DNA from: Punica granatum
Lineage: Eukaryota; Streptophyta; Magnoliopsida; Myrtales; Lythraceae
Length of the DNA stretch: 64,000 bases
Assembly (NCBI RefSeq): GCF_007655135.1
Contig: NC_045131.1
Coordinates: forward strand, 6,758,001 to 6,822,000
Direction: 5' to 3'
Made by a program: the position numbers and the translations under genes
Part shown: positions 43,619-57,585 of the stretch, piece by piece
Layout: each line of letters begins with the position of its first letter
How positions within the stretch are numbered: the stretch's first letter is position 1
Notes under the pieces: generated by a model
What the model was told of the DNA's origin: nothing
The model's database searches: none
The model's input: the letters and a program-made list of their open reading frames with translations, nothing else

Positions 43619-46532
43619 TCAGATTCTAAGCAAATTACGCTTACGATAGAATCTATTGAAATACGATTTGCATATGCACAATGCAGGTTTTAGACATTTG
43701 AAGACAGCTGCCGGGGTAGCGGACATCGAGGAAAATAAGCTATATCATACTAGACGCATGATATGATGCGGTCGATACGCTGTAAGTGAAACATTCGACA
43801 TACAGAATTTTCATGCGAAGAAAAGGGAGTCTATAGTGAAATATAATTGCATTCATGGAAAAGGCCGGAGTCTAGCTTAGTTCGTCATGCGACGACGAAT
43901 ATTGATGATCAGGGAGCATATTTCCAAAGAAACATGGGATCGCAGCTAAGCATTCGAGTACTGGAAAACACGGCCAGAATAAAGTACAAATGTAGCCAAC
44001 AACATGCGACGGCTTTGCTGTTTTATCGCAAATATCATGAACATTGATTTCAATAGTTGAAGATTCCTCATTAGGGATACTTACATAAGTAGTACTTCTG
44101 CTAGAGTTGGACAGACCCTTGACTTGGATTGAAAGATTTTGAATTCGAATCGAAAGATTTTGAATTTGATTCTAGACTTTCCGTTATCCTCTTATTTCGC
44201 CTTCCCTTATTTTTCTTCCTGTTTAATTGCATGCAGAATAGAACATGAGAACATGCACAACTATGCTCAACCTTATGCAAGAACAATCCATTTGATTCGG
44301 CAATTATGTTTCTTCTGAAACAAGTACATTAGTCTAAGTTTAACGACGTACAGGCATATTCTATCTTCAAGCAAAATCCAAAAGGATACAAGATATATCG
44401 ATCTAATTACCATCGTCTGCATGCATATATGCCCTATACCATGTAATTAAACATACTGCAACATCATCTTTCCTTCCCACGAGCCACCAAAAGCACAACA
44501 TATCATTCTGTCTTCACACGGTTCTCGGCCACATATACAATGTAACATCGAAATTATATGACCGTCTCTCTTCGAGTCGCGTCCTTTTCATGGCCCATCT
44601 CTCTTTTCTCTGGACTTGTATATATACACGCATAACCGCACACAGAGAAGGCATTCCTGTCCGCGTATCGTCATAACATCAGACAATGGAGGTGCAACCA
44701 ATTAGAACACGGCACGCGCGTACAGATCTCGATTCGCAATCAGCTGAATTATTGCAGCAACGTGTACTTTTATGTATATATTTATCCAGGAGAGATATTC
44801 CTCTCGCTGGCAAAGAAAAAATTTCTCTTATTACATCGACTGATCAGTGAGTGCATAATGTATAGTCAACTCTTCATATAGAAAACGACCAAAATTCGAT
44901 TTATTTGAACAGAATGAATCTGGACGTAGAACAGGCCATGTTCATGACAAAGAGCTCATGCTGTCGCCAAAAACCTCTGCAAGATGTCCTAAGTTATATC
45001 GGTTGCTGCGTTGGCATTCGTTCTTTGTCAGGAACAAACTAAGACAAAGCGAAAAGCAGCAGCAGAAAGCGTAGCAGAACTACGAATACAGAGCAGAAAA
45101 GAATGCAGCTGGCACACATTTTCACTTGAAATTCTGGTTCGATTCTCCGAGTAAAACTTCTCGTATAATTTCTCATCCTTATCCTTTTACTAGACTCATG
45201 ACCTCCTTTGTAGCCGAGAAAAGGGATTCAAAAGTAGAGTAGCCTATATTCATAACAGGAGTTTTTATTGTTTTTCAATGAAAAAACAATGGATTATACA
45301 GTCAACTAACAAGATATGCAATGTGTGTTCAATTTTTGAAGAATTTTTTCTTAAAAATAATGATAGAGGTCAGAAAAATAACACCGATCTATCGGTGTCA
45401 TGGTGGCGAATCGCGACTGTTCAATATTTTTTTTTTCCGGACTTAATCTATGTTTACTGCAGGTCGATGTCTTGATCTTTCCTTTGATTGGACAGCATGG
45501 GAAGAGACTACATGGGCTGAAGAAGATCAAGATAAAAAGATCAATAAACCTTCTGTGTATAGAAGTGCCAAAGTCTTTCTAAATCATGAGGATTTTGCTT
45601 TTTTAGCAAAACTACAAGATATTCTCAGCTTATAAATTGAAACTAATTCTCCTTAAAATGCCGATATATACTTGTCACGAAGTACTCTCTGTGAGGTTGG
45701 AGCTCATGTATGCATTTGATAAACTTGCCGGTGGAAGCTCAGTTTTGCAACGTATATGCATTTTCTTGTGCAAAAGAATACAATATTTAAAAAAAAAAAT
45801 TCATGTTCAAAAAACTTTACTCCTTAACGGGTCAATTTGGCTCAGTGGAATAATTGAGGCTCATTGGACTTCCGGATATAAGATACATACCCCAAAAAAA
45901 AAATCAACCATATTTTTCGGCAGTGATGCTTGCCCGAGCAAAGGGCAAAGGAGCACCTAGGCATTATTATCTCCAAAGAAATATATAAATATAAATAAAG
46001 TTCACCTATATATATTATGCATAGATTATCAAGGAAATGTCACCAAGCACTGCCCATTGAATATCTGAAAGAGAAGCTTCTCCTTCTCCTCCATGGTTTT
46101 ACTTCTCTCTGAAGTAAGGTAAAGTTGACTCTCCCCCTCACTGTTTGATTGTTATCTGTTCTCATTTTCTCTATTCCTTCCCTTCTTGCTTCAGTTTCTT
46201 GCTTGGAAACTGAATGCAAGAACACCTCTCATTGCTTCAGTCAAGAATCCAAAGGTTTTCACCTCAGCTTTCTTTCTCCAGTCGATGACCAAATTGTTCG
46301 GTTAGAGTTTTCCGATACAATAGAGCGAGATTTTCTGATCAACCCCAGAAGAATCTGATACAGAAACTTGCTTATTTGATGTGTTTCGAATGTGAATCCT
46401 GATCACTGTCAAGGTTTTTGTTCACAGTATGATGTGCAGCCATCACTCTCTTGTACTTTCTTGATGCTGAATCTTCTGGAAGTTGTTAACTGAATGGCCG
46501 CTTTCAGGTTGCACAGTGATAAATAAGAAAGG
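43619..46532. other. Intergenic region and OAS-TL leader
   Basis: No firm gene. An open stretch at 45450-45635 preceded by a splice-acceptor-like TTTACTGCAG encodes a plausible peptide (FDWTAWEETTWAEEDQ) that I cannot assign. It may be a remnant exon. From about 46040 the sequence is probably the spliced 5' leader of the OAS-TL gene. Confidence 0.4.
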
Positions 46533-48746
<2,214 letters not shown>

Positions 48747-50807
48747 GTCCGTCCCTTGGAAAGCACTTGATGTTGCTTATTTTTTGATAAAATTCTAACA
48801 CGACAGTTAAAACACGTAAATCTTCAATGAAGTCATCAGCACAAATTCTTGGGAAGGTATATGTACTATGTAGCGTATTTCATGTTTAGATAAAACGATT
48901 TAACTTGGATCAATCAAGTGATTGATGAGCAAGAGTTGTCATCTTCTCCTATAATATTTGCCTAGTTGCCTTTAATCACGAAAAAAGAAAGCCGGATACC
49001 TGCATAGGTTTGTCAAAGGTTGATTATTCTGTTTGAGGCCTAGAAGTCTATAATTCATTACCAGCACTAATCGAGATCAACTGGAACGCTCGGGTGCGAA
49101 CTACTTGCAGATGGACTAGTTACTGAAAGTTAAACGTAAAGCTACTGCAAAAGCTCTTTCCCAATTTCCAAGTGGTACTTCATTTCCCTCTTCTCCACCT
49201 TGAAACTCATCAATTTTAGGAATTTGTTGCCGGGTTAGTGTCACGACTCGAAATTCCAGCAGCATTTCCCCTAAAATTCTGAATTTTCTACTTAAAATAT
49301 GAACCTGATTATCAATCTCATGAAATTTCCAACTTCAGAACTGATTTCACCCGATTATATCATAAATGCACCAGAAGAAAGTATTCATCTCCAAAAGAAA
49401 CTTCTCTCATATTTCTCATCACCCATGAATAGCGAAACAAGAATTTTCCGATCGTGACGTATTCACTGAGCATCCTATACATAAGCTAATACCTCCAAGG
49501 TAAAAGGATCGCCCTACAAGTCCTCCAAGTCGATCCCCAATGTCAAAATGTTCCTCCATGTGCAACTTAGCTATCTTCTAGCTCATCTAAAAGATAATAT
49601 GCAAAGTATGAACTGCATTTCAGTGAGCACACATCCTAAAGCAAAATAAACTATTATTAATAACATATCTATTTCTAAAACAACCAAATATAAATATAAA
49701 TATAAATAATCATATCTAAAATCCATCATTCGGCTCACCAGATCAACTTTCATAAAATAAATGTAAATATATAGACTGATAACACGAAGATATTAGAATT
49801 CATCTCCAAATCAGCATCCCATAAGAAATATAAACAATATATATGCATACACTTAAAAGATATCGAGCTCTAGCCACCAAAGCACTCAAGTATCACAATA
49901 ACCTCAGGCAACAATTTCAAGCACAGAAGGTAATACGGCAATATTACAAGCCAGTATCATTACAATAAAAATGACACTTTCACATCCCCAATCTCGATCA
50001 CAAACAAACAACTCCGGCATCCATAAAATAAAACCACAAGATTCCATTCATACCGTACCGTGACTCGACATGACCCCATCTCGTATCTCCTTACATCCCC
50101 CTCCTCAACCTCCACAACTCCCGAAACATATCTCAATCTCAATATCATGAACGCATCACAATGTCTCCCATTTTTACATTCAGTGAGGTCAAGCAACCGA
50201 TCAGGCCCCGTTTTTAATATATGACCAATAGAAGCAGAATCCAGCTAACCAAATCACCGAATTATTTTCCTCAACATAAACATCCATTTAGATATATGTC
50301 ATTTCACAGTGAAATAGAGTACTCACTGGTAACTTCCAAAAACAAATTACCAAGTTCAAATCTTCGAGATACATGGCTTTGGTATACCCTATCCTTTACT
50401 CTTAGAATGACGTCGGGATGCCCCACCACTGCCGTACTCTCAGCTGATTTCCCCATCTCCCTCGGTAGAATCAGTGGAAGTTTGAGGAGATAAGGATAGT
50501 GTGTGTGGGCTTCATGGGCACAAGCCCATTCTTAAGTAATAACCCATTGGGCCTCCAATCCCTCTTTTTCTTTTTGGGGGGTGGGGTGGGTTGGGGGTGG
50601 TTGAGGACTTGAAATACTTAACTAATATGTACGCGCGTGTATGCATGGGTATTAAAATGCCGGATTTCACAGTGATTGTGACAAAAGTTCGAGATTCTGA
50701 ACAAACTTCAAAGAACATGTGCAGGTAATAAAAGAAGGACCAGAGCTTTAGCATCAAACAACATGAAATATTAAGATAGTTAAATCTGTTACATACTCGA
50801 ATACTTT
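48747..50807. other. Spacer with probable transposon-derived sequence
   Basis: The part 48990-49230 shares words with 54355-54710 (GGTTTGTCAAAGG, GATCAAGATCAACTG-like, ACTAGTTACTGA), so it belongs to the duplicated OAS-TL/GNAT unit. From about 49240 (TGTCACGACTCGAAATTCC) to about 50490 the sequence looks like a decayed LTR-type repeat, without protein domains. No gene is recognised. Confidence 0.4.
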
Positions 50808-51371
50808 CTAGTCCACTGGAAGAGTATCGGTTGATAAGAAACTATACAAGTACAAATCTTTCAGCTCCCCCTTCAAATACGAGTACTTCCTGAGCAAACC
50901 TTCCCGTGCAAACCCGGCTTTCTCAAGCACCCGTTGGGAGGCTCGATTGTTAACATCCACGAAAGCCTGCAGCCTCAGGATCTCAGTCAAGTTCTGGAAA
51001 ACCCGAGAGAGCGCCAGTTTCACGGCCCTTGTGGCGATCCCATGGCCCCAGTATTCCGGTGCCAGCGCGTAGCCAATATCCGCACGGCACCTATCCTCAC
51101 CCGACCAGGGGAACACTGAGACAAACCCTATCGAACGGCCATCGATGCAGATTGAGCGGCGCCAAGGGTGGGGGATGCAAACCTCCCTGACGGTGGTCAG
51201 CGCCTGTTCCCTGGAGGCCAAGGCAGTCCATCTAAGGTTCCTTATGACCCGATCGTCGCTGGCCCATGAGAAAAAGTCGTCGGCATCGGTCAGTTCAAAT
51301 GGACGGAGAGTGATTCTTGCCGGGTCGATGATCTCCATCGGAGCTGGAATAGAGTTCTGTTGACTGATCAA
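50808..51371 (-). CDS. GNAT-family N-acetyltransferase (RimJ/RimL-like), copy 1
   Basis: A single-exon minus-strand gene of 187 residues. The alternative start at 51338 (177 residues) matches the start of the two sister copies and is likelier. The RimL-type GNAT fold is visible: ARITLRPFELTDADDFFSWASDD at the N-terminus, RCRADIGYALAPEYWGHGIATRAVKLAL with the acetyl-CoA pyrophosphate-binding loop (YWGHGIAT), then NNRASQRVLEKAGFAREGLLRKY. Plant members of this subgroup (e.g. At2g32020/32030) are poorly characterised; the substrate is unknown and nothing here identifies it. It is not a serine acetyltransferase, which belongs to a different, hexapeptide-repeat fold. It is the only intact one of three tandem copies. 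Confidence 0.9.
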   Translation of the reverse strand: MISQQNSIPAPMEIIDPARITLRPFELTDADDFFSWASDDRVIRNLRWTALASREQALTTVREVCIPHPWRRSICIDGRSIGFVSVFPWSGEDRCRADIGYALAPEYWGHGIATRAVKLALSRVFQNLTEILRLQAFVDVNNRASQRVLEKAGFAREGLLRKYSYLKGELKDLYLYSFLSTDTLPVD

Positions 51372-51639
51372 AATGTTCGGCTAATGGGGAAGAATATCTT
51401 ATGGAGCATGAGCTGGACATCTTCCTTGTATAATTGTTTATTTATGTCACTTTTCCCGAGTGGAATATGGCTTCTTCTCCATGGTAGGTGAATGGGGCCA
51501 AAGCCCATATGGAGCATGGAGGTCTCAAGCGGATCGGGAAAACAGTTGGCTACCGGTCCAATTTACATATAAATTACTGATAACAGTGGACAACTGGTCT
51601 CCACCCGAAGGTTCCTAATCCCTTCATCAATATGTGATG

Positions 51640-51882
51640 GAAAACTCGAGAAGACTTCCTGGTTCTGGCCAAAAAGAGTGTCATAAAAGTGCAATCAAGC
51701 TTGCCCTTTACTTTAACTCCAAAGTCCAACCCATAAACCTTGGCTCTTTCTGGGATATGTTACTCTCGTCAAGTACATGGGATTCTGCAGGGAAGGAATA
51801 TCATCGGGGCGGAGCAGCTTCTGCTGCAATTAGGATAGCAAAGTGACCTGAAAACGAGAGAAAACTCATATCATCGTGAGTC
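51640..51882 (+). pseudogene. OAS-TL fragment (intron 8 - exon 9)
   Basis: Positions about 51797-51880 match OAS-TL exon 9: ATCGGGGCGGAGCAGC, GCTGCAATTAGGATAGCAAA and CCTGAAAACGAGAGAAAACTC. Just upstream, 51645-51710 matches the end of intron 8 (CTCGAGAAGACTTCCTGGTTCTGG). A TGA follows the GCAAAG codons in place of AGG, and the rest of the gene is missing. It is a leftover of a duplicated OAS-TL gene between two GNAT copies, in the same orientation as the intact gene. Confidence 0.85.
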
Positions 51883-51902
51883 TATCCAATGTTTCCCCGA
51901 AA

Positions 51903-52418
51903 CAGTATCGGTTGATAAGAAACTATACAAGTACAGGTCCTTCAGTTTCCCCTTCAGATATGAGTATTTCCTGAGCTAACCCTCCCATGTAAACCAGGCC
52001 TTGTCGAGCACCCTTTGGGAGGCTCGGTTGTTGATGTCCACGAAAGCCTGCAGCCTCTGGACCTCAGTTAAGTCCTGGAAAACCTGAGAGAGCGCCAGTT
52101 TCACGGCCCTCGTGGCGATTCCTTGTCCCCAGTAGTCCGTTGCCGCTGCATAACGAATATCTGCACAGCACCTATCGTCACCAGACCCGGGGACCACCGA
52201 GACAAACCCGAACGAATGGCCATTCACGCAGATCGACAGTAACACAGGTGGGGCATGCAGATCTCCCTGATGGTGGTCAGAGCCTGTTCCCTCGAGGCCA
52301 GTGCAGTCCACTTAAGGTTCTTCATGCGCTGATCGTTGCTGGCCCACGAGAAGAAGTCGGCGGCATCAGTCAGTTCAAATGGGCGAAGAGTGATCCTTGC
52401 TGGGTCAATGGTCTCCAT
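51903..52418 (-). pseudogene. GNAT acetyltransferase, copy 2 (frameshifted)
   Basis: It starts METIDPARITLRPFELTDAA at 52418 and follows copy 1 closely. The frame shifts near 52250, just after the ICMPH segment, and continues in another frame as the acetyl-CoA binding region (YWGQGIATRAVKLAL). A stop at about 51976 replaces the Leu of the EGLLRKY motif, and the last codons of the gene are lost where the sequence diverges near 51903. No functional enzyme can be made. The flanking sequence upstream of the start also matches the other two copies. Confidence 0.88.
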
Positions 52419-54850
52419 GGATGGCGAGATAGAGTTCTCTTGACTGAACGTAGTGTTTGGCTAATGGGGAATACAACCTTATGGAGCACGAGATGGACAT
52501 CATCCTTTTGAAATTATTCTGCATTTTTCTAGAGTGATCAAACTAACGAGCTGGGACAATAAATATACATGTAGAGCATGGAGATCTAAACCGGATCCGA
52601 TAACACAGTCGACAACTGGTCCAACTTGCATATTAATTACCTTTGCGAAAGCAATGGGAAGACTCGTCACCCTTTTGCCAACAAGACCCAAATATGGTTG
52701 ACTGTTTGGGGATGAGATCATGGCACTAGTCCTAGACCCCATAACCAAATTAACCTTCAGCTACTTACTCGTCCACCTCTGTAATCAATCAAGGGAATTC
52801 CAATTACCATGCGATCTCCGGGTTCTCCTTAATGCACTGGAGTTCTTTCATCACCGAGGAAGCCACTCTGACATTATGCATGAAGGCAATGTTACCATCT
52901 TCATTCCGGAATCGGATAAGTTCACCCCAGCCTACAATATGCCTGCAGCAAGTCCATTAAAGTCTTAAAATATGCGGGAACGCTGGTCCAGTGATCCATG
53001 TTGGTAAAACTCAGCTCTGACTAAAAGTCACCAATCGCCATTTCGCGATGAAAATCATCATTTCTAGTTTTCAGCCATCGATCTGAAATCGTTAGATCAT
53101 CTCCCTAGAACTGTACAGGATCCCAGAGGTCAATTAGGGAGGAGGCTTTAACCTTACTGTTAGTTTATTTTTATTTTTTAAACAAATTGATTCTCAATGA
53201 AGCATCAGTTATAAATTGTAAAAGTAAAAGAAAATTACATTGCACTCAACTACTCCTAATTTTATGCTTTTCTTTTTTAAAATTCCTGTTTTCTTCAATA
53301 CTAGTTAAACGGCCAACGCGATGCACCGGTTTACTTTTTAGTGTTAAATAAAATAATATTTTTCAAACAATATCTTAATTTCATTATTTTGATCTTACAT
53401 ATCTTTTTAAATTCCTAGTAACTTTTATAAGTATAAGGCATACATATATGTAAAACTAATAATAACTATATCATATTTAAACCCAATAGAGATGTTATTC
53501 TATTCATTCAAATTTCTACATCATTTTATAGTAAAATTTTATTTAAATAAGTTGGTTTATAAAGTTTTAATTTTTTATGAACTCATTTTTATCCTTCTAG
53601 ATTTTGAATAAACAAATACTTAAAATAACCTGTTAGTCTTTAAAAATAGCATTATTTTTTAAATCACTAATAATAATAGTAGTAATAGTAATAATAATAA
53701 TAACAACAACAATAATAATAATAATATAATAGCATTTCATTACTTTCATTAAAACTAAGCGCTAATAATAATAATAATTACTAAATTCTTGGTATAATAC
53801 TGTACATGTAATTCATAAAATTTTATAAGATGTTATCTCTGAATATTCAAATTAATTTAAATACTTATCTATATTAATACTTCATATGCACAATTCTTCT
53901 TTAATATTTAAAATATTTTAGCGCTTAAAAATTATATTAGAAACTTATATTTATTTTCGGAGTAGAAAATTTAAAAAGTTTTTCATATGAATTATTTCCT
54001 AGATAACAAAATTAAAGTTTGTTAACATTTTGTACAACAAAAAATTAATTATTTATATTGACATATTTAATGCATTATAAATGTGCCAATTCCCCTTTAG
54101 ATTATGTACATTATAGATGTGAATGTAGACTTCGACTGATATATTTCTGTTGAGTAATATATGGCTAACCCGCGGATAACTTTGCTTAGATTCTTGTACT
54201 CGTGCACGGTGCAGACCTAATGTCAAGATCTTCAAGAAAATGACCTTCAGAACGAGCCACCCGTTTTATATGGATCAACGCATAGCTCTAACTAGTTAGG
54301 CCATTTCTTTTTAAAATCTTTTTGTAGCTGAATGAGATCACATCTCCCTGAAAATTTGGGTGCCTACATGGGTTTGTCAAAGGCTGATTGTTTTGTTCTA
54401 AGGGCTTTGTAGTTTCAACTCTGAAATCTATGGTATTGATCAAGATCAACTGTAAGCTCAGCGCCGAACTCGCTGCTTGCAGAAAAACTAGTTTCTGACA
54501 GTTATAGCTTAAAATTGCTGGGCTTCGAAGTTTGACCTCTGAAATGTAGAAGAGATTACGGTATTGATCAAGATCAACTGAAAGCTCAGACCCGAACTCA
54601 CTTGCAGAAAAACTAGTTACTGACAGTTATCGCGTAAAATTGCTGCAGAATCTCTTTCTTATAAACCGGTACTTCATTTTCCTCTTATCAAACTCGGCGG
54701 TCTCCGGTATTTGTTTTGTTTTGTGCTAGAAGTTTGAGATTTTAAACTTCAAATCGCATCCGTAGTAGGTGAGAAAAGAAAATCCGAGCTTCAGCAGCAA
54801 ATGACTGGAAAATTTAAGAAAGTTCACTCAGTCAAGGACTCGAATAATTT
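52419..54850. other. Intergenic DNA of the duplicated block
   Basis: 52419-52600 is the promoter side of GNAT copy 2. The stretch 52690-52970 shares words with 61150-61450 on the other side of GNAT copy 3 (an unclassified duplicated segment). 53160-54300 is very AT-rich with an (AAT)n microsatellite at about 53672-53725. 54355-54710 matches the OAS-TL downstream spacer at about 48990-49230. Confidence 0.5.
54434..54635. repeat. Local direct repeat, two ~73-bp copies
   Basis: ATTGATCAAGATCAACTG, CCGAACTC, TTGCAGAAAAACTAGTT and CTGACAGTTAT occur in the same order at about 54434-54506 and 54564-54635. The equivalent spacer downstream of OAS-TL (about 49065-49130) has a single copy, so the doubling is specific to this unit. 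Confidence 0.7.
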
Positions 54851-55231
54851 CTAGTCCAATGAAATACTGTCGGTTGATAAGAAACTGTACAAGTACAGAT
54901 CCTGGAGTTCCCCTTTCAAATACGAGTATTTCCTGAGCAAACCTTCCTGCCTAAATCCGGCCTTCTCGAGCACCCGTTGGGAGGCCCGGTTGTTAACATC
55001 CACAAGAGCCTGCAGCCTCAGGACCTCCGTCAAGTCATGGAAAACCTGAGACAGTGCCAGCTTCATGCCCCTCGTGGCAATTCCTCGGCCCCAGTAGTCT
55101 GCAGCCACCGCGTACGAAATTTCTGCACGGCACCTATCGTCACCCGATTCAGGGTACACCGAGACAATCCCGACCGAACAGCCGTCGCAACAGATTGACC
55201 GGCGCCACTGTTGGGGAATGCCGATGGGAAC
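54851..55231 (-). pseudogene. GNAT acetyltransferase copy 3, 3' part (split by copia)
   Basis: It encodes the C-terminal two thirds of the protein: WRRSICCDG, RCRAEISYAVAADYWGRGIATRGMKLAL and NNRASQRVLEKAGFRQEGLLRKY, ending in a normal stop at 54851. The upstream end is cut by the copia 5' LTR; GGAAC at 55227-55231 is the target duplication. The first third is at 60669-60824. Leaving out the element and one GGAAC, the two parts would be contiguous and in frame, 178 residues long. Confidence 0.92.
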
Positions 55232-55928
55232 TGTTGGGTATCCCTCCAATTTGGAGGAAGTTGGGCTCAAATTGTATTGGGCTTTTATCGGGCCTTAATA
55301 AGCCCAAGAACCCATTTTATTAGGGTTTTTGTTTCAGCAAATCAGCTGAGGTATAAATAGCAGCAGAACAGCTGCAGATTAGTGTAGACAGCAGCGGCAG
55401 AAGAGCTGCAAGCAGCAAAACAGCACAAAGAACAAAGGAAGAGCAGAGCCGAATTCTGCTCAACAGGGGCAGCGCGCAGCTGGAGATCAAACCTCAATCG
55501 GGACATCAAACGAACTCCGATTGGGACGAAATTTTGACAGCAGCTTCACAACACGTGGGGCTAACTTCTGAACGGTCAGAATTTCTATTCGAGCTCTGTA
55601 GGTGCTGTTTCAGCTGATTTTGTGAACCACCCGGTGTGGGTGACGAATTTAGTATTTGGGTGATCCAAGAGAGTGTTTCTCTTGAGTTTGGTGATCCAAG
55701 GGTTTACCCTTGAGGAAAGACATTGTATAACCTTCATAGTGGATCGTTGATTCGGAGTTGGTCCCGTGGTTTTTCCCCACATTGGGGTTTTCCACGTAAA
55801 ATTCTTGGTGTTGTTTTACTTTACTGCTTGTTGGTTGATTTGATTAGTTCCTATCTCGATTACACTAGAAGGGGAGGAAGATTAATCGCTGCGTTATTGT
55901 TTGGTTGAGTACATCCCTAACCCCAACA
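55232..55928 (+). repeat. Copia 5' LTR
   Basis: 697 bp, starting TGTTGGG and ending CCCAACA (perfect 7-bp inverted ends). A TATA box TATAAATA is at 55352-55359. I count two differences from the 3' LTR (near 55495 and 55713), about 99.7% identity. Confidence 0.97.
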
Positions 55929-55930
55929 AG

Positions 55931-55942
55931 TGGTATCAGAGC
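55931..55942 (+). promoter_or_regulatory. Primer-binding site for tRNA-iMet
   Basis: TGGTATCAGAGC, two bases after the 5' LTR, is complementary to the 3' end of plant initiator tRNA-Met, the standard minus-strand primer of plant copia elements. Confidence 0.95.
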
Positions 55943-55983
55943 CTCGGGTTAGAGAAGTTTGAGTTTTTTTCGGTGTTTTCGAG

Positions 55984-57585
55984 ATGGAGGAGTCTACAGG
56001 ATCCATGTTCAAGTTGAATGCAACCAACTACTCTATATGGAAGTCTCGGATGGAGGATCTTCTATTTTGCAGGGATTTGTACGATCCTATTGAAGGGGAT
56101 TCCGCGAAACCCAAAGATAATGATGACAAGGCTTGGGAACGCACAAATCGGAAGACTATTGGTTTGATTCGGCAGTGGATAGACAATAGTATTTATCATC
56201 ATGTTGCTCAGGAGACAAATGCGAAAGCTTTGTGGGATAAATTGACAAATCTCTATGCGAGGAAGACACCACAAAATAAGGCATTCCTCGTGAAGAAGCT
56301 GGTTCATCTTCGTTTCCAGGATGGAGGTGATATGGCTGCGCACATGAGTAATTTCCAGGATATTATTAACCAGTTGACGAACCTGGAGATAATATTACCC
56401 GATGAGTTGCAGGCCTGTCTACTTTTAGGGACTCTACCGGATAATTGGGACACACTTGTGGTTGCATTAAGCAATTCTGCGCCAAACGGGAAGCTATCGT
56501 TGGCCACGGTGACAGACAGTTTATTTAATGAGGAGACTAGAAGGAAAGGCTCGGGGATTTCCATTCAGTCTGAAGCTTTGGTTACTGAACAACGGGGGAG
56601 AAGTCAAAGCAGAAATTTCTCTTCCAAGCATAGTAACTCACGTGGCAAATCGAGGGGTAGATCAAAGTCGAAGACGAGGAAAGTGGTCACTTGCTATCAC
56701 TGTGGAAAGGAGGGACACTACAAAAGGGAGTGTAGAGCTCTGAAGAAAAATCAGAATGGCAACGGTGAGAGCAAGAAGGAAGAAGGTACTACAGCAGTGG
56801 CATCTGATGGAGAGACCTACATCATTTGTGATGAAGCCTATGTGAATTTCACATGTCAGGACTCTACCTGGGTTGCAGATACAGGTGCCTCGTTTCATGT
56901 CACTCCTCATCGGGATTTCTTCTCATCTTACACTACCAGAGACTATGGTTATGTGAGAATGGGGAATGGACAATCATGCAAGATTGTCGGTATTGGTGAT
57001 GTCTGTCTAGAGACCGAGCTTGGCTGCAAGTTGCTTCTGAAGAAGGTGAGGCATGTTCCAGAAATTCGCCTTAACCTAATCTCGACGGGTCAGCTTGATG
57101 ATGAAGGCTACAGTAACGAATTTAGTAATGGGAGATGGAAGCTCTCCAAGGGTTCGTTGATTGTGGCACGGGGTCAGAAGACCGACACTCTCTACAGGCT
57201 GCGTGCCAGACACAATTCCGGTCAAATTAATGTTGCTGAGGATTATCCTATCGAGCTATGGCACAGGAGACTCGGACATATCAGCGAGAAAGGTATTCAA
57301 ATTCTTGCTAGAAAGCAGTCTTTGCCCATTAAAGGTATGCACTTGAGCACCTGTGATCACTGTTTAACTGGTAAGCAGAGGAGAGTTTCTTTTGTTAGAA
57401 GTCGTCCCTCTAGATGCCATCATATACTTGATCTTGTGCATACTGATGTTTGTTTTATGTCGGATAGATCTCTTGGTGGTGCTCTCTATTTTGTGACCTT
57501 TATAGATGATCACACCAGGAAAGTTTGGGCTTACCCTATGAGAACTAAAGATCAGGTGACTGAGATTTTAAGAACTTCCATGTAG
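55984..57585 (+). CDS. Copia gag - protease - integrase N-terminal part
   Basis: 533 residues. The gag region (1-230) starts with the UBN2-type FKLNATNYSIWKSRMEDLL. A CCHC zinc knuckle CYHCGKEGHYKREC is at 56692-56733. The aspartic protease motif DTGAS is at 56878-56892. The GAG-pre-integrase zinc-binding motif (LWHRRLGH ... CDHCLTGK) follows, then the integrase core start with the first catalytic Asp in LVHTD and FIDDHTRKVW. The frame ends at a stop (57583-57585) inside the integrase because of a frame shift. Product: capsid, protease and a truncated integrase. Confidence 0.93.
   Translation: MEESTGSMFKLNATNYSIWKSRMEDLLFCRDLYDPIEGDSAKPKDNDDKAWERTNRKTIGLIRQWIDNSIYHHVAQETNAKALWDKLTNLYARKTPQNKAFLVKKLVHLRFQDGGDMAAHMSNFQDIINQLTNLEIILPDELQACLLLGTLPDNWDTLVVALSNSAPNGKLSLATVTDSLFNEETRRKGSGISIQSEALVTEQRGRSQSRNFSSKHSNSRGKSRGRSKSKTRKVVTCYHCGKEGHYKRECRALKKNQNGNGESKKEEGTTAVASDGETYIICDEAYVNFTCQDSTWVADTGASFHVTPHRDFFSSYTTRDYGYVRMGNGQSCKIVGIGDVCLETELGCKLLLKKVRHVPEIRLNLISTGQLDDEGYSNEFSNGRWKLSKGSLIVARGQKTDTLYRLRARHNSGQINVAEDYPIELWHRRLGHISEKGIQILARKQSLPIKGMHLSTCDHCLTGKQRRVSFVRSRPSRCHHILDLVHTDVCFMSDRSLGGALYFVTFIDDHTRKVWAYPMRTKDQVTEILRTSM

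Noticed and set aside
49960..50493. Open frames in the repeat-like spacer
   Set aside because: No domain or motif recognised on either strand; composition fits a decayed LTR-type repeat.
50808..51371. Serine acetyltransferase supplying OAS to the neighbouring OAS-TL
   Set aside because: The protein is a GNAT fold (RimL type). Plant serine acetyltransferases have a left-handed beta-helix of hexapeptide repeats, which is absent.
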